Part shown: positions 9,509-21,879 of the stretch, in pieces
How the letters are laid out: each line of letters begins with the position of its first letter
Numbering within the stretch: position 1 is the stretch's first letter
From: Skeletonema tropicum
Taxonomy: Eukaryota > Bacillariophyta > Thalassiosirophyceae > Thalassiosirales > Thalassiosiraceae
Reading direction: 5' to 3'
Assembly (NCBI GenBank): GCA_037178625.1
Contig: CM074147.1
Coordinates: forward strand, 310,001 to 374,000
Length of the DNA stretch: 64,000 bases
The notes under the pieces: generated by a model
The model's input: only the letters and a program-made list of their open reading frames with translations
Databases searched by the model: none
Told to the model about the DNA's origin: nothing
Translations under genes and position numbers: made by a program

Positions 9509-12500
9509 AAAACACGTATCTTTGTGTAGAGTACTGATCATCATCCTTTTCTCATCGTCATGAAGCTTACCCAGGCCGCCGTCTTCATTGCGACCGTGGC
9601 TATTAGCCACATCAACCAATCTCAAGCTGTCAATTTCATCGTCATCCAACCTGATGATATGCATTTCTACGACGAATGGTCCCCACCTCCCTACCTTCCA
9701 TGGCCTCGCAGATATCCCGGCAAGAGCTATCCCGGCACATCGACACTGCCTTGGATTAACAAGTTGAGGAATGAAGGACTCTCAATGACTTCTGCCTACA
9801 CGGCTGCTCCCAAGTGTGGCACTTCTCGCTACTCGACTGTCACGGGGCGATATCCTTCACGCTCCTCTCATGGACGGAAGCAAGCTCAAACTTCTGGAGT
9901 GACGGATCCATCTGATGCATCTATTCCCAACACCAAGTTGAGAGATATCACGTCTGTTACGGACGGTAATGACTGCAGTACCTCCAATTTGGCACAAGTC
10001 CTCAAGGCAAATGGATACAAGACTGGAATGGTGGGAAAATGGCATCTCTCCAAGACTAATACGGAGGGGGACTCCATTGATGGGGTCCGTGATGCCATCA
10101 TTGAGTGTGGCTTTGAAGATGTTGAGGTGAGATGATATCTACTTCTTACTCTCCTTTTGTAACCTACTCTTCCTCTTTATCCCCTGTCTAATCAACTTGC
10201 CTATTGTATAACTTCTATGTCACTCTGTCTATCTGCCATCTATCTCTATCTCTCGTTTTCCATCTGCAAACTCTCTAGGCAATGTATCCCGACAACATGG
10301 ACCCAACCAAATTCCAAGGCTGGTATGATTCTTCATGGTCACATAACATGGAATACGTCGCTTACAAGGCCGTTGAGTTTATTGAAGATAATAAAGATGA
10401 AGACTGGTTCCTCTACATGGTAGGTTTACATTCTTCTCTCCATGTGTACCTCTTGCTTTATCTAATATATACACCTCATCATCTCACACTTACATACACC
10501 TCATCATCTCACACTTTGTTTAGAATCCTACTGTTCCACACGCGCCTGATGTTGCAGATGCCATGACCAAACCCTGCTTGATCACTCCCGATGGAGACTT
10601 TAGCACCACAAACAACCCAAATGGTGTCCCCGAGACAACCGATTGGTGCGTTGACGGCATGACGACTCCAGATGCCGATGGCAATTGTGATTGCATGGCT
10701 TATCGTGAGACTATCAAGACTCGTGCAGCAGGTTCGGTTGCCAATGAGGATTTGGGATCAATTTGGGTAGACGATTCCATTGGGGCTATCTACAAGGCTT
10801 TAGAGCGTACTGGGCAACTTGCAGATACTTTCATTCTTTTCCAACTAGACCATGGACAAGCTGAGAAGGATAAGATTTGGGAGGGAGGGGTGCGTATTCC
10901 GCAGTTTATCCATTATCCAAATGGTGAGTCACGTTGTGTGTTGTTTGTTGCTTTGCCATGAAGCGCAATTCTGATAGAGTCGACTCATTCATTTGCATCT
11001 ATTACTTAGGCCTTGGAACCGCTGGGAGATCTTTCCACGGTATGGTGTCTACCGTTGACATCGCTCCAACCGTCCTTGACTTTGCTGGTCTCACGGAGAC
11101 ATATTCCATGGATGGCAAAAGTTGGAAGAATGCTATCAATGATGATGTTGTTGGAGACGACTGGAAGGCGAATCGTTGCCTCATGTTTGAAAGCAGCCTC
11201 GAGAGAGCTGTGAGATGTGGTTGTCACAAGTACGTCATGATGAGTGATTCTTCTTCTGAGAAACTTGAGGCCGAGTTAAACAGCTGGTGGACTGGTAATG
11301 AAGCCTTGTTCGATCTGTGTGATGCATCAGGAAACTACATTGTTGCAGATGCTCTCACCGCGAGTCCCGAAGCCGTTAACATCATCAATGATGAGCCTGA
11401 ATTGGCCGATCAACTGCGGGCATTGCTCCACGATTGTCATCTGTTCAAGACAAATGCCAATGCTGATCCTTTGTATAAAGAATGCACTCTCGATGGAGGT
11501 CCAATCACAACAACTACAGTCGCACCTGGGCCAGTAGCACCCGTCGGCCCCCCACAACTACTTTCCTCCGATCCAGGACAAAATACAGCTGTGTCTGGAG
11601 ATAGTACTGTCATCAAGGCGAAGGTGTTTGACAATGATTTGCGCAGAGTGAGGATCAGAGTTGAACTTCCTGACGGCTCTCGTCCTCCCTTCACAGATGG
11701 GGTGAAAGTATCATCTCATGGCGATGAAAGCGATTATGAGCTTGTTGTAGACACCACGTTGAAAGGCAAATACGGATACAAGCTTGAGTTGATTGATTTT
11801 TCCGATAATATTGAAACGATCCCATCCGATGGGAGCTGGATATCCTTTCTAGTGGCAGAAAATGAGGCGGATGTAGTTGATGCCGCCAGATCTGAGATTA
11901 CTTCTATTATTAGAAACCATCCAACTAACCTTGCAGCGAAGTTCGTGCGTATGGGCTTTCACGACTGCGTTGGAGGTTGTGATGGATGCATCGATTTACT
12001 CAATGGAGATAACTTTGGGTTGGACATACCGATTGAGGCTCTTGAACCAGTCGTCGATCTCTATTCCCATTTTGGTGTCACCCGGGCTGACTTGTGGGTA
12101 CTTGCTGCGTTGGAGGGAGCTAATGACACACAACGGCATTTTGCTGAAGATGTTCCCACACAACGCGACTTTGCGATGGAGTGGGTGGGCAGGCCAACTT
12201 GTGAGGATCTGAACAGTGTCTGCACCGACAAAAATGGGAATGACATTGGTTGCTCTCAAGATCGTGGACCACACAGGGAGTTACCATCTCCCCATCTTGA
12301 CACGCATGCCTTGCTTGAATACTTCCGTATCGAGTTTGACTATCAAGAGCCTTGGGAGACGGTAGCAATCATGGGAGCTCACTCTCTTGGTACTCTATCT
12401 CGCGAGAACAGTGGTTTCAATGGTCCTAATGGATGGCTTGGAAATACGAATGAGCTGGACAATAATTACTATGACGGACTTTTAGGAGGGGCAAGCGCTT

Positions 12501-13268
12501 CCGATACTTTCGAGGCCCTCATGGAGAGTGCCGACTGGGAGCAAGTCTATGTCAATAATGAAGAGATTGGGACGCCAAACCGCTGGGAATATGAACGAGG
12601 CGTCGACCCACATTTCGTTATGCTTAATGCTGACATCGCTCTTGTAAGGGATCTATCTGGATTGATGGAAGACGATGAAGGCAAAGTGAGCTCATGTCAA
12701 ATTAGGTGTGGTCGTCGCAGTGGGGACGGTTGTGCCTTGCCTCGTTGTCCTCATGCTGCTGATACTTGGGATGATGTGGTGAGGTACAAATTTGACAATG
12801 AGGAGTTTTTGGCCGACTTTGAAGCGGCCTTCAAGAAGATGTTGACGACTGGTGCGGATACAAGTGCTGGATGTGTGAGTCCACCTTGCTCCGTGCCTAG
12901 CATTTCCAGGAGGATGCTGAAGAAGAAAAGTTACCTTAGAAATTGATTAATTCATGGGACATACTTTCAGACGGGGATTGGGGGAGGCAAGCTATATAAC
13001 TTGTGATGATGATTGAAATCGTTAATTTTACGTAATAATATTGTTTGACCAATTATGTTGCTTAGCTTTGAAGCGGTCTGTCAGGACGGGAGAGCATAGC
13101 ATACTTTATGTCGTCAATATGTAGTCAGAGTTGTACTCCTACGCAGCCGGACGACGTCTTAATAGTAGCATTTGAGGAGAGATCATGTTGTGTCTTGACC
13201 AAATACGAATATCAATTTGTGTTTTATTGGCAGAGTAGAAGCGAATGATCTTCTTCAGACGAGAGTAT
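9509..13268 (+). repeat. Segmental duplication, copy 1
   Basis: This 3.76-kb segment is near-identical to 15620-19370, in direct orientation. Identity begins at AAAACACGTATC just upstream of the gene and ends at GAGAGTAT. Copy 1 carries only a scrap (about 13195-13268) of the 3' end of the F-box pseudogene, which is longer beside copy 2. That suggests copy 2 keeps the ancestral right flank. Confidence 0.9.
9560..12946 (+). CDS. Secreted sulfatase fused to haem peroxidase, copy 1
   Basis: Four exons (9560-10126, 10279-10419, 10524-10923, 11010-12946) with GT..AG borders give 1014 residues. Residues 1-23 are a signal peptide. The sulfatase domain follows: IQPDD metal site (about 30-33), CGTSRYSTVTG with the formylglycine-position Cys86, GKWHLSK, and EGGVRIPQFIHYP. 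A Thr/Pro-rich linker and an Ig-like segment lead to a class-II-like haem peroxidase with distal Arg683 and His687 (FVRMGFHDC) and proximal His827 (GAHSLG). Sulfatases remove sulfate esters and peroxidases oxidise with H2O2; a wall- or polysaccharide-directed extracellular role is inferred. The CxPSR signature has Thr in place of Pro. A nearly identical copy lies 6.1 kb downstream. Confidence 0.85.
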
Positions 13269-15619
13269 TAAGGAAGAAAGTTCGAGGTTGCAGCTCATCT
13301 GCATCAATTCCATCATAGAATGGTCACCACTCTTCGCGACTAGGTGATTTGATGTATCATTTCATTCAGCTAAGAGTTTCCTACTAGACTTTTAATATCC
13401 AAGCAGGAGTCGATATGAGACGAGTATGTATGCATAGTATTTCGCGCTCAAGAAGGACTCAAGCTAATGTAGTAAGGCTTGACCTCTGTTCCATATCTTT
13501 CAGTTTCGCTTGCAATTGGCTCGTATCTTCTCTGATCTATTGCCGCAAATAGAGAGTTTGTTTGTTGTCGGATCTGAAATGAATTGCACTCCTGCCCGTC
13601 AAGAGTTGAATAGTATGTGTTACTTTCGTCGCCCAAATATTAACCTTCCCCTTCGCCAACAAGGCTCCGGATAGCATAAATATGCTATTCATATATTGTT
13701 GGTGTTGGTGGTCAAGAAGATGCTGCTTATTGCGTATGGATGCATTTTTCAAGGAGATTGCCCGCTTCCGTACCAGTTAACGCACAGCTCTCTTGACACA
13801 TCCATTGATGAATGCGATGAATATGTTTCATTCCTTGTGCCTCTTCTCGGCGGTGAGAGACGATAACGTCGTCCGGGGTATCTATGTAGTCATCATAGAT
13901 GTCGAGCGACGATCAATATCGAATATGTGTTTCATCACATGATGTGAGCTTCGTGCTCCTCACACACTTCCAGAGGACGAATCCATCCACGCCACTTAAC
14001 TATTTCCGTCCTCTTGTTCTACTTACTTGCCTTGACATCGAGTAGCTCATGGAATCTCTCTTTCACTGCCATCATCTCACCGTCGTACATACTACTAGTT
14101 GAGATGTTGGTAATCTACATCTTTAGTCGCAACTTATCAGACGCCGCTGAAGCGGGCGGTGCAGGTGAAGGAAAGTCAAGAGGTGCCGCTGCCGCCACTC
14201 GCCACCGAATGAGTTTCTGATTTGATCCTCTACACCGTGTCAGTGGATTGGTTCAGGTTGTGTTCTGTGTGATTTGTACGGATACAGAACATCAAAACAT
14301 CGCCTCAAATTTTCATCTAAATAGGTGGCACTTTGACACGGCTGTGTGACCATGGCGAAAGGGATGAGGCAGATAGAGTGCCCGAGGCCCGAGCTACAGA
14401 GCATTGGTTTAGCGTGTATTAATTGGTGGTGGTGGAATTGATTCAAAAGCCAAATCCCAAATAGCGTCGATTTTTTGGAACCGGAGCATTTCCCGCATTT
14501 TTTTGTTAGTGAAAGCTTTGGGCCATGGTATGGTGGCCAAAATTAAGTTTCAGGGAAGTGGTTTACATGCTTGTCCCGCGATACTATCCTTTAGGTGACT
14601 ATTATGAGAGTATATATACTGAGGGGCAGGTGGTGAAGCCTTATATTTTCGTTGAGATAAGTATGCATTTGAAGGTGCTCTCTAGCTTGGTACTACTTTG
14701 ATGGCTGATGGCCTGCCAAATTTGTGCAGCAAAAAGCTACCTACTGGACTCTCACATGCATTTCTCAGCGGAGCATTGGAATTGTGTTGACTTGCGATCT
14801 GGGAAATAAAAGCTACTGCAGCACATGTTCGTTATCACTTTTAGCGTAGATAATGTCGCCTCTTGAGGGCCCACCAGACGTACAATAAAATTTCTGTTAC
14901 ATATATATTTAACAGTCAACACATGTATAGAACCCCCATTATGGTCGACAAAAGGATGGTGCTACAATAAAAGTATTCGGCAACTCCCCAAAATATAATT
15001 TTGGCCATTGTGGCCCAAAGCTAGAGTATTTCACTAACAAAAAAAATTGAAAAAAGTAAGGCTCCGGTTCCAAAAAACGAAGATTTTGGGGCGGCGCACG
15101 GCCTTTATGGGGGCTGATAGGGGCTGATACTTACTTATGTAGAAGCGGGTTTGGGTCTTGTAAGTATCTTATCGTGACACCACTCAACTTGAAGTTATTA
15201 ACGTCAATGTTATGAACAGAATTGACAGGCCCGAAAACAGAAAACAGTGCACGCAAGATCTTGTTAGAGTAGATTACTTATGCATGCAGTCGAGTAGAAC
15301 GATACTTACCATGTGAACTAACGTACCACCCTAACTTGCTTGAACCCCCCCTCCAAATCTCAGCCTAGTGTAAAGTTTTGTACCCCTCTCACCGACAGTG
15401 TTGTGGATGTGGTTGTGATATACTCGTACCCCCCATCGAACTCAGCCTAGCCGAAATTTCTGTACCCCCCGGGGGCGGGGTACTGGTCGTGCTACGTACT
15501 TCTCTGCAGAGACTGTAGATAGCTGTAGATTGCATTGCATGCTTCATTCAGCTCATTATTCATTTTTTGAAGAAGACCGCTAACAACAAAGCAAGAGCAA
15601 CAAACGATGCATCGAAGTA
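12947..15619. other. Spacer between the duplicated genes
   Basis: The first 320 bp still belong to the duplication (3' UTR plus a scrap of F-box 3' sequence). The rest holds a MITE-like element (14455-15100) and, at about 15340-15480, two imperfect copies of a C-rich block containing CTCAGCCTAG and GTACCCC. Two short minus-strand frames at 13448-13752 are not convincing genes. Confidence 0.5.
14455..15100. mobile_element. MITE-like element with long imperfect TIRs
   Basis: The left end (about 14455-14555) and right end (about 14990-15100) are imperfect inverted repeats. They share the blocks TTTTTTGGAACCGGAGC, TTTTTTGTTAGTGAAA, AGCTTTGGGCCA and TGGCCAAAATTA in the same order. The interior, about 440 bp, has no gene. 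I could not fix a target duplication. It lies in the spacer between the two sulfatase-peroxidase copies. Confidence 0.6.
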
Positions 15620-18600
15620 AAAACACGTATCTTTGTGTAGAGTACTGATCATCATCCTTTTCTCATCGTCATGAAGCTTACCCAGGCCGTCGTCTTCATT
15701 GCGACCGTGGCTATTAGCCACATCAACCAATCTCAAGCTGTCAATTTCATCGTCATCCAACCTGATGATATGCATTTCTACGACGAATGGTCCCCACCTC
15801 CCTACCTTCCATGGCCTCGCAGATATCCCGGCAAGAGCTATCCCGGCACATCGACACTGCCTTGGATTAACAAGTTGAGGAATGAAGGACTCTCAATGAC
15901 TTCTGCCTACACGGCTGCTCCCAAGTGTGGCACTTCTCGCTACTCGACTGTCACGGGGCGATATCCTTCACGCTCCTCTCATGGACGGAAGCAAGCTCAA
16001 ACTTCTGGAGTGACGGATCCATCTGATGCGTCTATTCCCAACACCAAGTTGAGAGATATCACGTCTGTTACGGACGGTAATGACTGCAGTACCTCCAATT
16101 TGGCACAAGTCCTCAAGGCAAATGGATACAAGACTGGAATGGTGGGAAAATGGCATCTCTCCAAGACTAATACGGAGGGGGACTCCATTGATGGGGTCCG
16201 TGATGCCATCATTGAGTGTGGCTTTGAAGATGTTGAGGTGAGATGATATCTACTTCTTACTCTCGTTCTGTTACCTACTCTTCCTCTTTATCCCCTGTCT
16301 AATCAACTTGCCTATTGTATAACCTCTATGTCACTCTGTCTATCTGCCATCTATCTTTCGTTTTCCATCTGCAAACTCTCTAGGCAATGTATCCCGACAA
16401 CATGGACCCAACCAAATTCCAAGGCTGGTATGATTCTTCATGGTCACATAACATGGAATACGTCGCTTACAAGGCCGTTGAGTTTATTGAAGATAATAAA
16501 GATGAAGACTGGTTCCTCTACATGGTAGGTTTACATTCTTCTCTCCATGTGTACCTCTTGTCTTATCTAATATATACACCTCATCATCTCACACTTACAT
16601 ACACCTCATCATCTCACACTCTCTTCAGAATCCTACTGTTCCACACGCGCCTGATGTTGCAGATGCCATGACCAAACCCTGCTTGATCACTCCCGATGGA
16701 GACTTTAGCACCACAAACAACCCAAATGGTGTCCCCGAGACAACCGATTGGTGCGTTGACGGCATGACGACTCCAGATGCCGATGGCAATTGTGATTGCA
16801 TGGCTTATCGTGAGACTATCAAGACTCGTGCAGCAGGTTCGGTTGCCAATGAGGATTTGGGATCAATTTGGGTAGACGATTCCATTGGGGCTATCTACAA
16901 GGCTTTAGAGCGTACTGGGCAACTTGCAGATACTTTCATTCTTTTCCAACTAGACCATGGACAAGCTGAGAAGGATAAGATTTGGGAGGGAGGGGTGCGT
17001 ATTCCGCAGTTTATCCATTATCCAAATGGTGAGTCACGTTGTGTGTTGTTTGTTGCTTTGCCATGAAGCGCAATTCTGATAGAGTCGACTCATTCATTTG
17101 CATCTATTACTTAGGCCTTGGAACCGCTGGGAGATCTTTCCACGGTATGGTGTCTACCGTTGACATCGCTCCAACCGTCCTTGACTTTGCTGGTCTCACG
17201 GAGACATATTCCATGGATGGCAAAAGTTGGAAGAATGCTATCAATGATGATGTTGTTGGAGACGACTGGAAGGCGAATCGTTGCCTCATGTTTGAAAGCA
17301 GCCTCGAGAGAGCTGTGAGATGTGGTTGTCACAAGTACATCATGATGAGTGATTCTTCTTCTGAGAAACTTGAGGCCGAGTTAAACAGCTGGTGGACTGG
17401 TAATGAAGCCTTGTTCGATCTGTGTGATGCATCAGGAAACTACATTGTTGCAGATGCTCTCACCGCGAGTCCCGAAGCCGTTAACATCATCAATGATGAG
17501 CCTGAATTGGCCGATCAACTGCGGGCATTGCTCCACGATTGTCATCTGTTCAAGACAAATGCCAATGCTGATCCTTTGTATAAAGAATGCACTCTCGATG
17601 GAGGTCCAATCACAACAACTACAGTCGCACCTGGGCCAGTAGCACCCGTCGGCCCCCCTCGACTACTTTCCTCCGATCCAGGACAAAATACAGCTGTGTC
17701 TGGAGATAGTACTGTCATCAAGGCGAAGGTGTTTGACAATGATTTGCGCAGAGTGAGGATCAGAGTTGAACTTCCTGACGGCTCTCGTCCTCCCTTCACA
17801 GATGGGGTGAAAGTATCATCTCATGGCGATGAAAGCGATTATGAGCTTGTTGTAGACACCACGTTGAAAGGCAAATACGGATACAAGCTTGAGTTGATTG
17901 ATTTTTCCGATAATATTGAAACGATCCCATCCGATGGGAGCTGGATATCCTTTCTAGTGGCAGAAAATGAGGCGGATGTAGTTGATGCCGCCAGATCTGA
18001 GATTACTTCTATTATTAGAAACCATCCAACTAACCTTGCAGCGAAGTTCGTGCGTATGGGCTTTCACGACTGCGTTGGAGGTTGTGATGGATGCATCGAT
18101 TTACTCAATGGAGATAACTTTGGGTTGGACATACCGATTGAGGCTCTTGAACCAGTCGTCGATCTCTATTCCCATTTTGGTGTCACCCGGGCTGACTTGT
18201 GGGTACTTGCTGCGTTGGAGGGAGCTAATGACACACAACTGCAATTACCAAATGATGACCCCACGCCACGCGACTTTGCTATGGAGTGGGTGGGCAGGCC
18301 AACTTGTGAGGATCTGAACAGTGTCTGCACCGACAAAAATGGGAATGACATTGGTTGCTCTCAAGATCGTGGACCACACAGGGAGTTACCATCTCCCCAT
18401 CTTGACACGCATGCCTTGCTTGAATACTTCCGTATCGAGTTTGACTATCAAGAGCCTTGGGAGACGGTAGCAATCATGGGAGCTCACTCTCTTGGTACTC
18501 TATCTCGCGAGAACAGTGGTTTCAATGGTCCCAATGGATGGCTCAGAAATACGAATGAACTTGACAACAATTACTATGACTTTCTTGTTGGTGGATCAAG

Positions 18601-19370
18601 CAAGTCTGATACTTTCGAGGCCCTCATGGAGAGTGCCGACTGGGAGCAAGTCTATGTCAATAATGAAGAGATTGGGACGCCAAACCGCTGGGAATATGAA
18701 CGAGGTGTCGACCCACATTTCGTTATGCTTAATGCTGACATCGCTCTTGTAAGGGATCTATCTGGATTGGTGGAAGACGATGAAGGCAAAGTTAGCTCAT
18801 GTCAAATTAGGTGTGGTCGTCGCAGTGGGGACGGTTGTGCCTTGCCTCGTTGTCCTCATGCTGCTGATACTTGGGATGATGTGGTGAGGTACAAATTTGA
18901 CAATGAGGAGTTTTTGGCCGACTTTGAAGCGGCCTTCAAGAAGATGTTGACGACTGGTGCGGATACAAGTGCTGGATGTGTGAGTCCACCTTGCTCCGTG
19001 CCTAGCATTTCCAGGAGGATGCTGAAGAAGAAAAGTTACCTTAGGAATTGATTAATTCATGGGACATACTTTCAGACGGGGATTGGGGGAGGCAAGCTAT
19101 ATAACTTGTGATGATGATTGAAATCGTTAATTTTACGTAATAATATTGTTTGACCAATATTGTTCTCAATAGCTTTGTGAAGCGGTCTGTCAGGACGGGA
19201 GAGCATAGCATACTTTATGTCGTCAATAGTCACAGTCGTATTCCTGAGCAGCCGGACGACGTCGTAAGAGTAGCATTTGAGGAGAGATCATGTGTCTTGA
19301 CTCAATGCGAATCTCAACCTGTGTTTTACTGGCAGAGTAGACGCGAATGATCTCCTTCGTACGAGAGTAT
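15620..19370 (+). repeat. Segmental duplication, copy 2
   Basis: Direct, near-identical copy of 9509-13268. Introns and flanks are conserved as well as exons, so the duplication is recent. Intron 1 differs by one short CTAT-type indel. Confidence 0.9.
15671..19051 (+). CDS. Secreted sulfatase fused to haem peroxidase, copy 2
   Basis: Exons 15671-16237, 16384-16524, 16629-17028 and 17115-19051 give 1014 residues, the same length as copy 1. Signal peptide, CGTSR sulfatase motif, linker and the peroxidase Arg/His/His set are all kept. Outside two short blocks the protein differs from copy 1 by only a handful of residues. The blocks are in the peroxidase domain: NDTQLQLPNDDPTPRD replaces NDTQRHFAEDVPTQRD, and DFLVGGSSKSD replaces DGLLGGASASD. 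Clustered differences in otherwise near-identical genes suggest gene conversion from a third paralogue or selection on these loops. The 3' UTR runs convergently into the F-box pseudogene. Confidence 0.85.
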
Positions 19371-21407
19371 CGTCCATCCTCATGTGTATTACTTGAGTGA
19401 GCCATTGCAGTTGTGATCTTTTGGGAGGGAGTGCTACGGGCCTTTTCTTTCTGGAACCATCTTCATCAGCAATGACTTCACTGGTAGCACGTGTAAAGAG
19501 AAGGAAGATTGAGCGCACAAATTGCTTCTGTGTCGTATATCCAGCCCAGGAAGTACTGTTTGGATAAGCAACTCCGTAGTCCTTTTGTAAGCTCAAATTC
19601 AAACCGATTGGCATACCAGTATGCGACCAAGAGCCATCGTCCAACCCAGCTAAAATTTCTTTCTCTAGCTTGCCGCAAAGGTCGAAAAGATTCATCTCGT
19701 CTTCTCCAAAGTTGCACTCAATCTTATTCGGCTCAACGTATCTGAAGGAACGCTCATCTGGATCTGGATCACGTTCTGTAAGGCACACACTGCCTTCATC
19801 TCTCAACTTTTGCCTGATCATGTCCTTGTCTATAATTTGAGTCTCAGTTGTTTTGGTCATGGAATTGTATCCGTGAGACTCCAAATGCGAGCTCAAATTT
19901 TTGCAGCTCCCTTTGTCTCTACAGGATTGAGAATAACGGTAACATCGGCACGATGCCAGCCACAATGCATCGTCAATTGCACTTTTCTTGCTTGTAAGAG
20001 TAAGACAATTTTCAGACCATCCTCGACGTACAGTTGCTACGAACGATTTCCCTTCATATAAGGTTTTTGCCAAACTTCTTTCATGAAGCCCATCCTTTCG
20101 CTTTTATCAAGCTTAGTCTGAAGTTGTCTCAGTGCTGAATCTAAGAATTGGCGACTAACAAGACGCAATTCGCAATTTTCCCACTTGATCCTCAAAGCTC
20201 AAAAACGAGGTGATCCTGTCGAGAATCTTCTTGTCTTGGATCCATCTTGGCTGCTGCACTACAACGGACCCCAAATGTCCACGTGGCTCGATATGATGAC
20301 AATTTTCCTTCATGAATGCCCTCAAGAAGCTGCATACATGATGTGGCCATTGTACGGAATGTTCAGAAGAAAAAAACAATCCACCTTCGCCACCGAAATC
20401 GAAGTACATGCTTTTTGAGGGATGATGAAACTTGTATTCATAGTCGTATTCATACTCACATAGTCTTCTTCGTCGCTATAATCGTCATCAATGAGCCGTC
20501 TATTTCTTTCCACTTTATTCAGTACAAGTACCCCTCCATAGACACTTTGTGGAGAGGAGGAGGACGGTCCTCGCTCCAACATCCTTGAAAGTATCCAAAA
20601 TCTCTTTCAGTGAAATCGCGATGAAATGGGGAGCCCTTAGGTGGCATGGCATAGAGAGTTGGGCGATCATCACCATAATACAATTGGATTTTGGAGTCTT
20701 CTTCGAAGTAACAACCATCTTCATCCATGGGAGAATCGTCAACAGAGATGCTACCTGATAGTATTTGGTGTCAATTGTATGTAGAGTGAGACCGAATGGG
20801 CTGTCGTACCCATCAATGTAGCTCACAATTGGAAGTGGAAGGGCAAAATTCCCTTTATCATTGCACCAAGACTTGTCAATTACTAGCTGCTTGGAGGGTC
20901 CCTCGGGATTTGAATTGCATTCTGGATCCCAATCCATGAGAGAAACTTTGTTACTCCTTCCCCTAATGCTAATGCGAGCGATAAAGACCACATCATCAAT
21001 GTCGTCATTTGGAATCAAAAGTTTTGCTCCCTGATACTGCTCTCTCGGGATTTCCTCCGGCTTGCCCAGGGAATTAGAATTCTTGTCTCCCTATTTTTTA
21101 CATCTGAATGTTCAGCTGCCGGTCGAATAGACTTCTTCGGCAAACTCCATCGACCACGAAATGCACGATAGAGCTTCTTACGTGACAGATTTTTCTTTTC
21201 TGCCACATAAGCTAGCACGTCGCCCTCGTCAAAATCGTTCCGCAAGTGATTTTCGAACAGCGTATCATCGTGCGTGGAAATAACGTCATGCCATCCCCGG
21301 CTCACTGCAGGGAGATTGAGGCAGTCTCTCGCCGAGAGAAACATGGTGATCGATAGAACTGCGTCCTCGGAACCAAAGAGGAGTCTGACGTGGTGTGATC
21401 CTTCCAT
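19288..21407 (-). pseudogene. Degenerate F-box protein gene
   Basis: From an ATG at 21407 the frame reads an F-box-like start (ITMFLSARDCLNLPAVSRGW) and then LRNDFDEGDVLAYVAEKK and LYRAFRGRWSLPKK. Coding sense jumps frames near 21090 (EQYQGAKLLIPNDDIDDVVFIARI), near 20755 (SISVDDSPMDEDGCYFEED), and again before a second F-box-like unit at 20155-20409 (ILDRITSFLSFEDQVGKLR). There a 7-base tandem duplication AATTGCG at about 20165-20180 breaks the frame before LVSRQFLDSALRQLQTK. The last 261 codons (20073-19288) are open but have no ATG. Proteins of this layout form a large diatom family, probably ubiquitin-ligase adaptors. So many breaks indicate a pseudogene. Confidence 0.6.
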
Positions 21408-21634
21408 TGTTATCGTCGCTACCTCGCTCTTGCGCCGGGAGCCGAAGCGAGAGTGAATGAGCTTTGAGCTGAGTTAAAAATTAAAGTATGGTACATCGGT
21501 ACGCACGATAAATATAAGGTACGAAAATTAGTACGATACCACCGAGAGAAAGATGTCTTCGAACCCGACTTACATCTTACATACCATACCATACACGGAC
21601 GCCAAACTTCTCCAATCTGGATCTGGGCACTGGG

Positions 21635-21860
21635 CAATATGCCTCTACGCGCTACAGCGACATGGGCCAAATTTTCCGCAGATTCCTATTCAGTGACGAA
21701 CCACTCAGCCGCTTTCCACTCCAATCAACCTTATAGGCTGACAAGATGTACCTACCTCAATGCGCAGATACTTATTTGAGAGCATCTCAAGTCTCAAGTA
21801 AGTCTCAAGTTTCAAGTTTCACCATCGGACGGGCGCGCGAGCGGTGCCTTGCGATTCTTT
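21635..21860 (+). repeat. Direct repeat, copy 1 of 2
   Basis: This matches 22267-22490 with moderate divergence. Shared pieces include TACGCGCTAC, CACTCAGC(C/T)GCTTTCCACTCC and GAGCATCTCAAGTCTCAA. The dispersed repeat at 21880-22275 sits between the two copies. Confidence 0.6.
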
Positions 21861-21879
21861 GTGGGGCAGTCGAGACGGT

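Noticed and set aside
11002..12368. Several antisense frames of 60-90 codons over the sulfatase-peroxidase exons
   Set aside because: They are shadows of the coding strand and are repeated identically in both copies.
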